Positions 48,056 to 57,061 of a DNA stretch of 64,000 bases are shown here, piece by piece. The first letter of the stretch is position 1. Each line of letters starts with the position of its first letter. The stretch comes from Acinetobacter sp. ANC 7912 (GTDB lineage: Bacteria; Pseudomonadota; Gammaproteobacteria; Pseudomonadales; Moraxellaceae). Made by a program: the position numbers and the translations under genes. The DNA lies in NCBI RefSeq assembly GCF_039862785.1, contig NZ_CP156795.1, positions 372,001 through 436,000 of the forward strand, in the 5' to 3' direction. The notes under the pieces were generated by a model. The model was not told where the DNA came from and ran no database searches. It saw only the letters and a list, made by a program, of their open reading frames with translations.

Positions 48056-48409
48056 TACGGCTCCGCTACAAAGGCCAAATTTAGTGCGCAGATTATAGCA
48101 TAGGAAAGCACCCGATTCACATTTCCATCTTGACGTGAATATCAGGTATTTTTGCAAGTGATATTGGTGAAAATGATGATTTTGGTTGAATTAAATTATC
48201 ATTTTCAAAGGCATATTATCAAAATTGTCATTTTTTCAGGGAAACGCGAAAAAATAGCTTATAATATTGCACCATGCTTTTAAAGCAGCCGGTTTTGCTG
48301 CTTTAATGTGCATGTATCGTCCAAATTTCATACAGGATTTTTTGCCTGAAATATATGCAAATGAACGGACGGACTCTCTCTTGTTTACTTCATGCTAGGT
48401 CTGCAAACG
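48056..48409. promoter_or_regulatory. Divergent promoter region between serA and the D-2-hydroxyglutarate dehydrogenase gene
   Basis: This 354-bp spacer holds a TATAAT at 48260-48265 on the forward strand without a good -35. Directly after the expected start point comes a perfect 10-bp stem TTAAAGCAGC/GCTGCTTTAA (48280-48306, seven-base loop). The forward leader is therefore about 140 nt and begins with a hairpin. No T run follows it, so it is not a plain terminator. Confidence 0.5.
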
Positions 48410-49819
48410 ATGAATGCTCCAGTCGCTTTAACCCCTGAGTTATTGACCCAATTGACTGCAATTGTAGGTGAAAACCGTATTAAAACTGATGCGGATAGCC
48501 TCCAAAATTGGGGTCGCGATCATACTAAGCACTTTGATCCAAACCCATCGGTCATCGTTTTCCCATCCACAACTGAACAGGTTCAAGCCATTGTTAAACT
48601 GGCAAACCAATACAATGTTGCGGTGACTCCATCAGGTGGTCGTACTGGTCTTTCTGCAGGTGCAGTGGCTGCGAACGGTGAAATCGTAGTCAGCATGGAC
48701 AAGATGAACCAGATTTTGGACTTCTATCCAGCAGACCGTATGGTACGCGTACAGGCAGGTGTAGTGACTGAACAGCTTCAGAACTATGCTGAAGAGCAGG
48801 GCATGTACTACCCAGTTGATTTCGCTTCTGCAGGTTCATCTCAGATCGGCGGTAACATCGGTACTAATGCTGGCGGTATTAAAGTGATCAAATATGGCAT
48901 GACCCGTAACTGGATTCTGGGTCTGACCGTGGTGACTGGTAAAGGTGACATTCTGCGTCTGAACAAGGGCATGATCAAGAACGCGACTGGTTATGCGATG
49001 CAGCACCTGTTCATCGGTGGTGAAGGTACTCTAGGTCTAGTGACTGAAGCTGAAATCAAGCTGGAACGCCAACCACAAGACCTGCAAGTGATGGTACTGG
49101 GTGTACCTGACTTTGATGCGGTAATGCCTGTACTTCACGCATTCCAGGCGAAAATCGACCTGACAGCATTTGAGTTCTTTGGTGAACTGGCAATGCAAAA
49201 AGTTCTGGCAAATGGTCACGTGCAACGTCCATTCGAAACTGAATGCCCATTCTACGTACTGCTTGAGTTTGAAGCGCCGTTTGAGCCGATCATGGACAAG
49301 GCCATGGAAATCTTCGAGCACTGCATGGAGCAGGGCTGGGTGCTGGATGGCGTGATGAGTCAAAGTCTGGAACAGGTTCACAGCTTATGGCGTCTGCGTG
49401 AAGACATTTCAGAGTCTATCGCACCGTTTATTCCATACAAAAATGACATTTCTGTACTGATCACTCACGTTCCTGCATTCATTAAAGAAATTGATGCCAT
49501 CGTGAATGAAAATTACCCAGACTTCGAAATCTGCTGGTTCGGTCATATCGGTGATGGTAACCTGCACTTGAACATCCTGAAACCGGCTGATCTGACTAAA
49601 GATGAATTCTTCGCGAAATGTCAGGTGGTGAACAAATATGTATTTAATACCGTGAAGAAATATGACGGTTCAATTTCTGCAGAACATGGCGTGGGTATGA
49701 CCAAAAAACCATATCTGGAATACACCCGTTCCGCTGAAGAAATTGAATACATGAAAGCCCTGAAAAAAGTGTTCGATCCAAATGGCATCATGAACCCAGG
49801 AAAATTATTCGACCTTTAA
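48410..49819 (+). CDS. FAD-binding D-2-hydroxyglutarate dehydrogenase
   Basis: This 469-residue FAD-linked oxidase has FAD-binding type 4 signatures PSGGRTGLSAGA (about residues 77-88) and SAGSSQIGGNIGTNAGGIKV (about 140-160) and C-terminal motifs HIGDGNLHLNIL and AEHGVGMTKKPYLEYTRS. ATG 48410 is used; an ATG at 48392 adds six residues. Sequence and place, divergent from serA, point to D2HGDH, which recycles D-2-hydroxyglutarate formed by SerA to 2-oxoglutarate. D-lactate dehydrogenase is the alternative within the family. Confidence 0.85.
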   Translation: MNAPVALTPELLTQLTAIVGENRIKTDADSLQNWGRDHTKHFDPNPSVIVFPSTTEQVQAIVKLANQYNVAVTPSGGRTGLSAGAVAANGEIVVSMDKMNQILDFYPADRMVRVQAGVVTEQLQNYAEEQGMYYPVDFASAGSSQIGGNIGTNAGGIKVIKYGMTRNWILGLTVVTGKGDILRLNKGMIKNATGYAMQHLFIGGEGTLGLVTEAEIKLERQPQDLQVMVLGVPDFDAVMPVLHAFQAKIDLTAFEFFGELAMQKVLANGHVQRPFETECPFYVLLEFEAPFEPIMDKAMEIFEHCMEQGWVLDGVMSQSLEQVHSLWRLREDISESIAPFIPYKNDISVLITHVPAFIKEIDAIVNENYPDFEICWFGHIGDGNLHLNILKPADLTKDEFFAKCQVVNKYVFNTVKKYDGSISAEHGVGMTKKPYLEYTRSAEEIEYMKALKKVFDPNGIMNPGKLFDL

Positions 49820-49843
49820 TCAGATCGAATTCTTAAAATTTAC

Positions 49844-49873
49844 AAAAGCGCATCGAAAGGTGCGCTTTTTTTA
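49844..49873 (+). terminator. Terminator after the D2HGDH gene
   Basis: AAAAGCGCA and TGCGCTTTT with an eight-base loop, followed by T residues. Confidence 0.85.
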
Positions 49874-49969
49874 TATTTGTGTAAAAGTAATTACATAGTC
49901 TAAACAGTCGCTTTAAAAAAAGCCCGGCATCATTATTTCGATAATAATGACAACAACGGAAACAAGACC

Positions 49970-50344
49970 ATGCTACGAATAATTTGTGCAATTTTAACTT
50001 TGGGTGTGGCTGTAACAGGTGGTTGTGCAACGACACAAGATGCAATTCTTCAATTACGCGCACCAGATACCCCATTAGAACAGGTTTTAAGATTACGTCC
50101 TGAACTGCGTGAGCAAATCGCAACGGTTGAGCTACGTCAATTTTTTAATAATCCTGAAGCGCCAACGGCAGGGCAGGTGAAGGTCACCGAAACGGGTTTG
50201 AAAGATGATTCGGTAAAAGCAATTCAAACTATTTATCACTTTAGGCTAGATGGTCGTCAATGGGAATTGGTGAATACCCAGAAGATGTATCAGTGCTTAC
50301 GCAGTAGCGATCAGAAAAAATTCCAGCAAGAACCATGTCCATAA
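49970..50344 (+). CDS. Small predicted lipoprotein, unknown function
   Basis: The 124-residue protein has a lipoprotein signal (MLRIICAILTLGVAVTGGC; lipobox TGGC). The mature part (ELREQIATVELRQFF, VSEL-like KVTETGLKDDSVKAIQTIYHFRLDGRQWELVNTQKMYQC) ends with two cysteines that may pair. I know similar small proteins in Acinetobacter genomes but no function. It has its own terminator and seems monocistronic. Confidence 0.75.
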   Translation: MLRIICAILTLGVAVTGGCATTQDAILQLRAPDTPLEQVLRLRPELREQIATVELRQFFNNPEAPTAGQVKVTETGLKDDSVKAIQTIYHFRLDGRQWELVNTQKMYQCLRSSDQKKFQQEPCP

Positions 50345-50374
50345 TTTTGTTTGATATTTAAGCGAAATTTGGTT

Positions 50375-50402
50375 AAAAGCGTATCTTTGCGATGCGCTTT
50401 TT
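50375..50402 (+). terminator. Terminator after the small lipoprotein gene
   Basis: AAAAGCG and CGCTTTTT pair, with an inner ATC/GAT stem. Confidence 0.7.
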
Positions 50403-50497
50403 GCTTTTCTATATGAAAAAGATTTCAATGAGGAACTTTGCTACACTTCGCTCACTTTTTTATTAATACAGCTCTTTTAAAATTCTAAAAAGAGTAA

Positions 50498-51745
50498 ATG
50501 AGCCCTCATATCTCCATGCAAAATACCCAGACCACAAAACTCACCCGTGCCACCATGATGTTTCCATTGGCGCTGGTGCTGTTTGAGTTCTCCGTCTATA
50601 TCTGTAATGACCTGGTACAGCCAGCAATGCTCGCCATCACCAAGGATTTTGGTGTCAGCAGCACCTGGGCACCGTCGTCCATGTCATTTTTCTTACTGGG
50701 TGGAGCATTTATTGCAGGTATTTTAGGACCGCTTTCAGACCGTTGGGGACGTAAAACGGTACTGCTTGGTGGTGTGGCTTTTTTTGTGATCACCTGTCTG
50801 GCAATCCTGTTTACGCCAAATATCGAAAGCTTTATTGGACTGCGTTTTTTACAGGGCTTTGGCTTGTCTGTGATTGGGGCAGTGGGCTATGCCGCCATTC
50901 AGGAAACCTTTGAAGAGCGTGATGCCATTAAAGTCATGGCACTGATGGCGAATGTCTCTTTGCTTGCGCCGTTGTTGGGCCCCGTACTTGGTGCCTTTAT
51001 GATTGAGCATGTCTCCTGGCATTGGGGTTTTATCGGAATTGCTACTTTGGCATTGATTAGCTGGTTTGGCCTAAAAGGCAAAATGCCTGATCCTAAAATC
51101 AGCCGGGTCAAACAGCCACTCAGTTATATTTGGGATGACTTTAAACAGGTCTTGAGAAACAAACGCTTTGTGACTTTGACTCTGTCATTGCCCACCATCG
51201 GTATGCCGCTGATGCTGTGGATTGCACTATCCCCAGTGATGCTAGTCGAGCATTTAGGTTTGACCAGCATGCAATATGGTTTGGCACAAATTCCGGTACT
51301 CGGTGGCTTGATTGCAGGCAACCTAATCCTGCTGAAAATCATTGATAAAATGCCATTGGGGCAAACCGTGTTACGTGCAGTACCAATGATGTTTGCAGGA
51401 ACGTTGATCGTGGTAGCAGGCCTGTTTGTGCCAGACTATTTTGTCTATAGCCTGATTATCGGCATGACGCTGGTGAGTCTGGGTGAAGGTTTAAGTTTCT
51501 CGGTGATTTACCGTTTTGCCCTGATGTCTTCAGAAGTGTCTAAAGGTACAGTTGCTGCAGCTTTGTCAGTACTGATGATGCTGAGCTTCTTCTTTGTGAT
51601 TGAGCTGGTCAGGATGATTTATGAAGCCTATGACATTTGGGGTTACAGCATTTCTTGCGCCGTATTAATTGCACTGTGGTTTGGGCTTCCAAGAGCTTGC
51701 TTAAAAACATTGATGGCGGAAAGGAAGGAGAGAGGGGAGTTTTAA
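50498..51745 (+). CDS. craA: MFS multidrug efflux transporter, MdfA/CraA type
   Basis: This 415-residue, twelve-helix drug:H+ antiporter resembles E. coli MdfA and the Acinetobacter CraA pump, which exports chloramphenicol. The membrane-embedded acidic residues of MdfA helix 1 are conserved in LFEFSVYICND (Glu and Asp, about residues 30-38), as are GPLSDRWGRK (motif A), LRFLQGFGLSVIGAVGYAAIQETFEE and the MALMANVSLLAPLLGPVLGA motif C region. A start at the second Met (50516) is also possible. Drug range cannot be read from sequence. Confidence 0.87.
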   Translation: MSPHISMQNTQTTKLTRATMMFPLALVLFEFSVYICNDLVQPAMLAITKDFGVSSTWAPSSMSFFLLGGAFIAGILGPLSDRWGRKTVLLGGVAFFVITCLAILFTPNIESFIGLRFLQGFGLSVIGAVGYAAIQETFEERDAIKVMALMANVSLLAPLLGPVLGAFMIEHVSWHWGFIGIATLALISWFGLKGKMPDPKISRVKQPLSYIWDDFKQVLRNKRFVTLTLSLPTIGMPLMLWIALSPVMLVEHLGLTSMQYGLAQIPVLGGLIAGNLILLKIIDKMPLGQTVLRAVPMMFAGTLIVVAGLFVPDYFVYSLIIGMTLVSLGEGLSFSVIYRFALMSSEVSKGTVAAALSVLMMLSFFFVIELVRMIYEAYDIWGYSISCAVLIALWFGLPRACLKTLMAERKERGEF

Positions 51746-51966
51746 AAACTCCTCCTTTTTTAAAGGAAGGTTGGGAGGGATTTAATTATTATAGGAATCC
51801 CCCTAAATCCCCCTTTTTCAAAGAGGGACTATACCCTCTCTCTAACTCTCTCCCAGCGGGAGAGAGGACATTCAATATTTTTAAATCATTTCCTTAGCGT
51901 CAAATAGGTCCAAATTATCGAATGGGCGTTCCCTCTCGTTTTAGGAGAGGGCTAGGGAGAGGTAAT
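51746..51966. repeat. Cluster of palindromic intergenic repeats
   Basis: The 220-bp spacer is built of C/T- and G/A-rich inverted repeats: CTCTCTCCC-AGC-GGGAGAGAG (51846-51866), CCCTCTC...GAGAGGG near 51930-51955, and AATCCCCC repeats near 51796-51815 facing AAAGAGGGAC. It looks like a mosaic of REP/MITE-type dispersed elements; copies elsewhere are expected. Confidence 0.7.
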
Positions 51967-51967
51967 T

Positions 51968-52270
51968 TCAAACCTTCTCAACCACCGGCTGCTCCAACTT
52001 CTTTAACTTTAAATCAAATACAAACGGCCCAAACGGCAGGATTGAAGCGATCAGACCCAGAATAAACATATTCAGTGACCATTTCTGCTTTTCACATACA
52101 GCAAATAGTACGACCAGAAACAACACAAACAAAACCCCATGACCCATACCGATATATTTCACCAGAATCGGATTGTCCATAATGTATTTGACCGGCATGG
52201 CAATAAAGAGAAGTAGTAGAAATGAAATGCCTTCAATCAGGCCCACAAGACGCAAGGTTTTGAGGTTCAT
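51968..52270 (-). CDS. DUF3817 small membrane protein
   Basis: This 100-residue protein has three transmembrane helices. LVGLIEGISFLLLLFIAMPVKY and IGMGHGVLFVLFLVVLF are typical of DUF3817 (YdzA-like). ATG 52270 is preferred over a GTG two codons earlier. Function is unknown in the family. Confidence 0.82.
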   Translation of the reverse strand: MNLKTLRLVGLIEGISFLLLLFIAMPVKYIMDNPILVKYIGMGHGVLFVLFLVVLFAVCEKQKWSLNMFILGLIASILPFGPFVFDLKLKKLEQPVVEKV

Positions 52271-52444
52271 AAGCACATTTTAAAAATTGAAAACTGAGCC
52301 GAGTGTAACGGATATATGGATAAGAATAAACTGATTTTATTTTTATAAGTTTTTGTATTTAAAATAATAATTCAGATTTATGAGTTTGGTTTTAGTTGTA
52401 TTTAGGTCACTTAGTCAAATGATCTGACAGGTGTATAAGGCATT

Positions 52445-52474
52445 AAAAAAGCACCTTTAAAAAGGTGCTTTTTT
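52445..52474. terminator. Terminator after sodC
   Basis: AAAAAAGCACCTTT-AA-AAAGGTGCTTTTTT, a perfect bidirectional stem. Confidence 0.9.
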
Positions 52475-52485
52475 ATGAGCTGAAC

Positions 52486-53037
52486 TTAAATCACACCACA
52501 GGCAATACGGTCACCGCCACCTCCTAGTGGAAGTGGTGAGTCTGAGTAGTTGTCCCCACCAGCATGAACCATGATGGCACGTCCCTGAACATCGGCCAGT
52601 TTTAGACGTGGTGCAACTACGGTCACTTTGGCAGTTCCATCAGCAGCTACTTTCAGTGCAGGCAAGTCACCGAGGTGGCCAGTCATTGGCGTACCATGAT
52701 TTGGTGCCTGATTGGTATTCAGGTGACCACCGGCAGCAATGGCAGCGCCGACTTTGCCATCTTTTTCGGCCGGGTCACATGAACCATTTTCATGGATATG
52801 GAAACCACGTTCGCCTGCAGGCAGGTTGCTCAGGTTGGTACGAATCACCAGACCAGCCGAACTATCCGCCAGATAGACCATACCAATGGATTCACCCACA
52901 CCTTGTGCAGTCACGGCATTGACCGTCACGGCTTTCATATTTTCAATGCTGGGTTGTGTAGAAGAAGTCGCACAGCCGGTGAACAGAGCAGCACTGATCA
53001 CGCCGAGCGCAGAGAATTTGAATAATGAAGACATCAT
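52486..53037 (-). CDS. sodC: Cu/Zn superoxide dismutase, lipoprotein form
   Basis: This 183-residue periplasmic or membrane-attached SOD has a lipoprotein signal with lipobox FTGC (Cys22 from ATG 53037). Metal-binding histidines are in GFHIHENGSC, HLNTNQAPNHG and HLGDLPAL and in MVHAGGDNYSD; the Cys of GSC and that of IACGVI form the structural disulphide. It detoxifies superoxide in the periplasm. Confidence 0.93.
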   Translation of the reverse strand: MMSSLFKFSALGVISAALFTGCATSSTQPSIENMKAVTVNAVTAQGVGESIGMVYLADSSAGLVIRTNLSNLPAGERGFHIHENGSCDPAEKDGKVGAAIAAGGHLNTNQAPNHGTPMTGHLGDLPALKVAADGTAKVTVVAPRLKLADVQGRAIMVHAGGDNYSDSPLPLGGGGDRIACGVI

Positions 53038-53162
53038 AGGGCATCCCATAATTATTGTGATTATGTGCCCTAATTGAAACAGATTGCCATTAACAAGGCT
53101 ATGAAGATGAAGTACTTAAATGTTTTCGCTTTGTAATTCAGATACCAAAGCTATCCTCTGGC

Positions 53163-54305
53163 TTAGAGGGGCGCAGAGGGTGGCGGATCTTTTTTCTCAT
53201 CCTCAATGTCATAAGCCATGGTGGCTTTCGGCATCATTAAGGATTCGTGCTGATCGCTTTCGTGCAGCCATTCACGCCAAATTGCGAGTAATACAGCTAA
53301 AATCACCGGACCGATAAATACACCAATCAGGCCAAAGCTGGCGATACCGCCTAAAACACCAAACATAATCAGCAGGAATGGAATCTGGGTCGCACCCGAG
53401 ATTACCAGCGGGCGGATCACGTTATCTGCAGTACTGACGATACACACGCCCCAAGCCATCACGCCAATCGCTTCGATAGTTTGGCCTTGTGAGAACAGCC
53501 ACAGCGAAACAGCGCCATAGGCCATTGGTGGGCCAAAGGGAATTAAGGCAAAGATAAAGGTGATGATGGTCAGAACCATCGGGTTAGGTACACCAGCCAC
53601 GAAGTAACTCACACCAGCCAGTAGAGCTTGGGCAATCGCAGTCAGACCAACGCCATAAACTACGGCACGAGTCGTATCAGAAATGGTATCCAGATAATGA
53701 TGCACACGCGGGCCAATGACTTTTTCCAGTGCCTTGCTGACCTGTTTTAAAATGATTTGACCATCACGATAGAAGAAGAACAGCGACAGCATGGCAAAGC
53801 CGAGCTTGACCAGATTCTTGCTGATTTCGCTAAACAGCACCTTGCCATAGTTCAGGTGGCCTTGAATCCACACCGAAACATTCTGGGCAATGCTGTTCGG
53901 GTCATTGTTGATGTCACGTAAGGTACGGGAAATTTCCTTACCCACAATTGGCAGCTTACGGATAAAATCTGGCACGGTCAGATGACCAGAAAACACCTGT
54001 TTCTGCAATTCAAAATACAGGTTACGGCCTTCATGCTGTAACAGGAAAATGGCAAAGGTCAAAGGAATGCCAACTACCAGCGTTACAATCACCATCATCA
54101 GGACCGCACTGACATTCGGCCGATTACCCACATTGCGCTTGATGGACTGGTACATCGGCCAGGTCATATAGGCAATAATTGCCGCCCAGACTACAGGCAC
54201 AATGAAGTACTTAAGTACATTAAAACTCAAAAAAAGCAGAACAAAAAAGAGTCCGAACAATAAGACTTTTTGTAATGTGGGCGCGTATTGTTGCACTGAA
54301 TTCAA
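53163..54305 (-). CDS. AI-2E family (PerM/YdiK-like) membrane protein
   Basis: This 380-residue permease has about seven to eight helices and the family C-terminal block IRPLVISGATQIPFLLIMFGVLGGIASFGLIGVFIGPVILAV. The start is a TTG at 54305 with AAGGAA seven bases upstream. It ends in a charged cytoplasmic tail (DIEDEKKDPPPSAPL). Members export autoinducer-2, Na+/H+ or other small solutes; the substrate here is unknown. Confidence 0.86.
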   Translation of the reverse strand: MNSVQQYAPTLQKVLLFGLFFVLLFLSFNVLKYFIVPVVWAAIIAYMTWPMYQSIKRNVGNRPNVSAVLMMVIVTLVVGIPLTFAIFLLQHEGRNLYFELQKQVFSGHLTVPDFIRKLPIVGKEISRTLRDINNDPNSIAQNVSVWIQGHLNYGKVLFSEISKNLVKLGFAMLSLFFFYRDGQIILKQVSKALEKVIGPRVHHYLDTISDTTRAVVYGVGLTAIAQALLAGVSYFVAGVPNPMVLTIITFIFALIPFGPPMAYGAVSLWLFSQGQTIEAIGVMAWGVCIVSTADNVIRPLVISGATQIPFLLIMFGVLGGIASFGLIGVFIGPVILAVLLAIWREWLHESDQHESLMMPKATMAYDIEDEKKDPPPSAPL

Positions 54306-54422
54306 TGACTCATTCCTTAGGTCTTGACAGGCATATTAACTGGAAAAATATCCATCCGCAAACGAGCGAGAACGAAGTATTTAAGATTACCTTATGAAGT
54401 GAAGATAGCACTGAAATGGTTA

Positions 54423-55067
54423 TTAAAACCACTCGGTAGGATCATCGATGATGGCATTCAGGACGGGCTGCCATTGTAGTTGCAGTTCACGGTACATTTT
54501 CTGTGGCTTGTCGAAAATGGCTAGACCTTGCATCGCCAGGCGGCCATAGGGCGTTCGCTCGGTAATCCAGGCTACCGGCTGCTGGTCAATGCGGTCAAAG
54601 AACTGCTGAATTTCCTGATTGGACGCAGCATTTGGGCGGATACGGTTGGCCAGTAGCAGAATCTGCACTTTGCCTTTGCGAATGCGCTTAATGTTCTGTA
54701 AATGCTTCAGGAAACGTCGGGTCGAATCAATATCGAAGAAAGAAGGCTGCAAAGGCACGATGATGGCATGCGCTTCACTGATCAGTGGTTCGGCCTGTTT
54801 CCCGGTCGATGCACCCGGTGCATCGATGATCAGGTATTCGATATTCTTCGGCACATCGCCAATGGATTTGCTGTCACGCCAGTCCAGACTCTGGATCGGG
54901 GCAGCATCTTCAGGACGATGTTTTAGCCATTGCAAGGCAGATTTCTGGTTATCAGCATCGGCGAGCGCAACCTTATAACCTTTCTCGGCCAGTGCTGATG
55001 CCAGACTAATAGCAGTGATGGTCTTGCCACAACCGCCTTTCTGATTCGCAACTAAGATCGTTTTCAT
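54423..55067 (-). CDS. ParA/MinD-type ATPase (orphan)
   Basis: This 214-residue protein has the deviant Walker A KGGCGKTITAISLASALA (residues 10-27), ADADNQKSALQW and LIIDAPGAS (Walker B). It lacks an N-terminal DNA-binding domain and no parB or parS-like gene is beside it, so it is a ParA-like protein with an unidentified cargo. It may form a cluster with the divergent genes at 55192-56255. Confidence 0.88.
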   Translation of the reverse strand: MKTILVANQKGGCGKTITAISLASALAEKGYKVALADADNQKSALQWLKHRPEDAAPIQSLDWRDSKSIGDVPKNIEYLIIDAPGASTGKQAEPLISEAHAIIVPLQPSFFDIDSTRRFLKHLQNIKRIRKGKVQILLLANRIRPNAASNQEIQQFFDRIDQQPVAWITERTPYGRLAMQGLAIFDKPQKMYRELQLQWQPVLNAIIDDPTEWF

Positions 55068-55191
55068 GAGCCGTGTGATTTAATTCTTTACCCAGCTAGC
55101 ATATCATTCTTTTCAGGCTGGCAGCGGATGGAACTCCATCGACTTCAGTCGAATCTATCCATCAAGAATGTTAAAGATAAAGGAAGACTGA

Positions 55192-55668
55192 ATGTCCATT
55201 TGGATGGCAATGCTGATTGGGGCCTGTATTGGCATCGTATTAACCACCCTGATTCTGGGGCAGAGCCGTAATGGCCGGATCAAGGCGGAATATGAACAGT
55301 ATATTGCCGAGCTGGAGCTGGAACATCAGCAGGCACTAGCGGCGGCACAGAAACGTAGTGTAAATACCAGTCGTGCGGTATTAAAAGGGAAAATGGCCGA
55401 ACAGTTGGCGCCGATCATGCCGGAATTCCAGTACTTGCCGAGTGATGCCAAGTTTCTCGGTGATCCAGTGGACTATGTGGTCTTTGATGGCTATACCGAT
55501 TTCCGTGATGGCGATGGCTTGGCCGAAGATATTGAGGTGGTACTGATCGACATCAAAAGTGGCGGGGCACGGCTGACCAAAGGCCAACAGGCCATTGCCC
55601 GGGCGATACAGGAAGGACGGGTACGTTTTGAAACCATCCGTATCGACTTTGAAGAGCTGGAGAATTAG
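55192..55668 (+). CDS. Holliday junction resolvase-like endonuclease, membrane-anchored
   Basis: This 158-residue protein has an N-terminal transmembrane helix (about residues 3-22), a coiled linker and a C-terminal PD-(D/E)xK nuclease-like domain: DYVVFDGYTDF, EDIEVVLIDIKSGGARLTKGQQAI and RFETIRIDFEEL. The family is annotated as Holliday-junction resolvase-like (Endonuc_Holl). The Asp/Asp-x-Lys triad (about residues 102, 123 and 125) is visible. The membrane anchor is unusual for a DNA enzyme. It starts 124 bp from the divergent parA-like gene. Confidence 0.8.
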   Translation: MSIWMAMLIGACIGIVLTTLILGQSRNGRIKAEYEQYIAELELEHQQALAAAQKRSVNTSRAVLKGKMAEQLAPIMPEFQYLPSDAKFLGDPVDYVVFDGYTDFRDGDGLAEDIEVVLIDIKSGGARLTKGQQAIARAIQEGRVRFETIRIDFEELEN

Positions 55669-55679
55669 GATGATGTCCA

Positions 55680-56255
55680 ATGGATAAGTTGCTGATCACC
55701 GCGGTACTGTTCGCCATCGGCTTTTGGGTCTGGACAGAATTTTTTCGAGCCGTGCCGCATCTGGAAGAAACAGGTGTACAGAAAAACTTTAAGGTTGAAG
55801 TAGTGCAGCCCGTTTCAGCGACTTATACCATTCTGGAAAAATCTTTTATTGCACCGAATCGCCGGGTACTGCATCAGGCTAGCCCTTTTGTCGGTGGTTT
55901 TAATGATCTGGCTTATCTCAGCAACATTGATGTACTACTGACCCGTCAGCCATTGCCAGAGATGCAGGCCAAACTGGATAAGGCTCAACGCTGTTTTCAG
56001 ATCGAAGGGATGATGAATGATGCAGAACGCGAAGCGATTCAAAACTATGTACAGCATTTTAGCCTGATTGCATCTAATAAGAATATTGCCAACCAGATGC
56101 GCCGTCTGAAATCCGGTCAGCAGATTCAAATCTTAGGAGATATTGTCACGGTGCATTCTGGAACTACCGGGCAGGCTTTTTCTGTTGGAGCCGGGGCAAA
56201 GCAGCGCGCTCAATGTCAGATCGTGAAAGTGACCCGTCTTCAGGTTTTAAATTAA
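55680..56255 (+). CDS. Predicted membrane-anchored protein, unknown function
   Basis: The 191-residue product has an N-terminal helix (LLITAVLFAIGFWVWTEFF) and a globular domain ending with NIANQMRRLKSGQQIQILGDIVTV and CQIVKVTRLQVL. The latter block resembles the C-terminal part of the protein at 57062 (QIAKAIKQVKRGDLVRLKGELVEV...CEVFRVNSIQWI), so both belong to one family. It starts 11 bp after the resolvase-like gene. Confidence 0.78.
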   Translation: MDKLLITAVLFAIGFWVWTEFFRAVPHLEETGVQKNFKVEVVQPVSATYTILEKSFIAPNRRVLHQASPFVGGFNDLAYLSNIDVLLTRQPLPEMQAKLDKAQRCFQIEGMMNDAEREAIQNYVQHFSLIASNKNIANQMRRLKSGQQIQILGDIVTVHSGTTGQAFSVGAGAKQRAQCQIVKVTRLQVLN

Positions 56256-56256
56256 C

Positions 56257-56883
56257 TTAAGCTGGCTTACGTGCTCGTGTTAGCAGCATGCGTTGGCCGA
56301 TACTTGGAATACCCGCTGCATCGATATATTTTACTTCATCCAGTTCAAAGCCAGCTACCAGCAATGCCAGTTCAATATCCCGGTTCAGGTGGCAGCCATC
56401 CGCGACTTTTTTCTGGATTGGTGTCAGCAATTGTTGTAGACGCTGTACATTCAGGTTTTGCCGGTTTAGCACATGCTCGACCACATGCAGAGTTCCACCT
56501 GGAACCAGCACCCGGTAGATTTCATGCAGGCTTTTGACCAGATCCGGCACGCTGCATAGCGTCCAGGTCGAGACCACATTTTCAATTGTGTCATTGTCAA
56601 ATGGTAGGGCTTCGGCACTTGCCAAAATGTGTTCCACCAAAAATGGTGCTGCTTGAATGCGTTCCTGTCCCAGTTTAAATATCTCGTTGCTTGGTTCCAA
56701 GGCATAGACCATACTGACGCTCTGATAAAACGGTAGATTTAACCCGGTACCAAAGCCAATTTCCAGCACTTCACCAGAGACACCGACCAAAAGTTCACGA
56801 CGCAGATCCATCAAAGAAGGTGTTTGCATCACCTGATTGAGCAGATGAGGGAAAATATGTTTTTGATAAAATTGATACAGCAT
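56257..56883 (-). CDS. Class I SAM-dependent methyltransferase
   Basis: This 208-residue methyltransferase has the SAM-binding motif GEVLEIGFGTGLNLPFY (about residues 33-49) and VYALEPS; the HxxY/VPGGTLHVVEHV block is at about 125. It resembles methyltransferase type 11 proteins. The substrate is unknown. It converges with the gene at 55680 with one base between them. Confidence 0.85.
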   Translation of the reverse strand: MLYQFYQKHIFPHLLNQVMQTPSLMDLRRELLVGVSGEVLEIGFGTGLNLPFYQSVSMVYALEPSNEIFKLGQERIQAAPFLVEHILASAEALPFDNDTIENVVSTWTLCSVPDLVKSLHEIYRVLVPGGTLHVVEHVLNRQNLNVQRLQQLLTPIQKKVADGCHLNRDIELALLVAGFELDEVKYIDAAGIPSIGQRMLLTRARKPA

Positions 56884-57061
56884 AGTTATAGGTTCGATTT
56901 ATGGCTGGACTGACCTTAGCTTAACCGAAAATTCTGCAGGTACAAGCAGATTCAGTCTGACCAAACCCATGCACATTGTTACCAATATCAACTATTTCCT
57001 TCACAAAATCACGCTAAGATAGTCTGAAAAGATGAATTGAGAAGACTGGAATAGATAAGAG

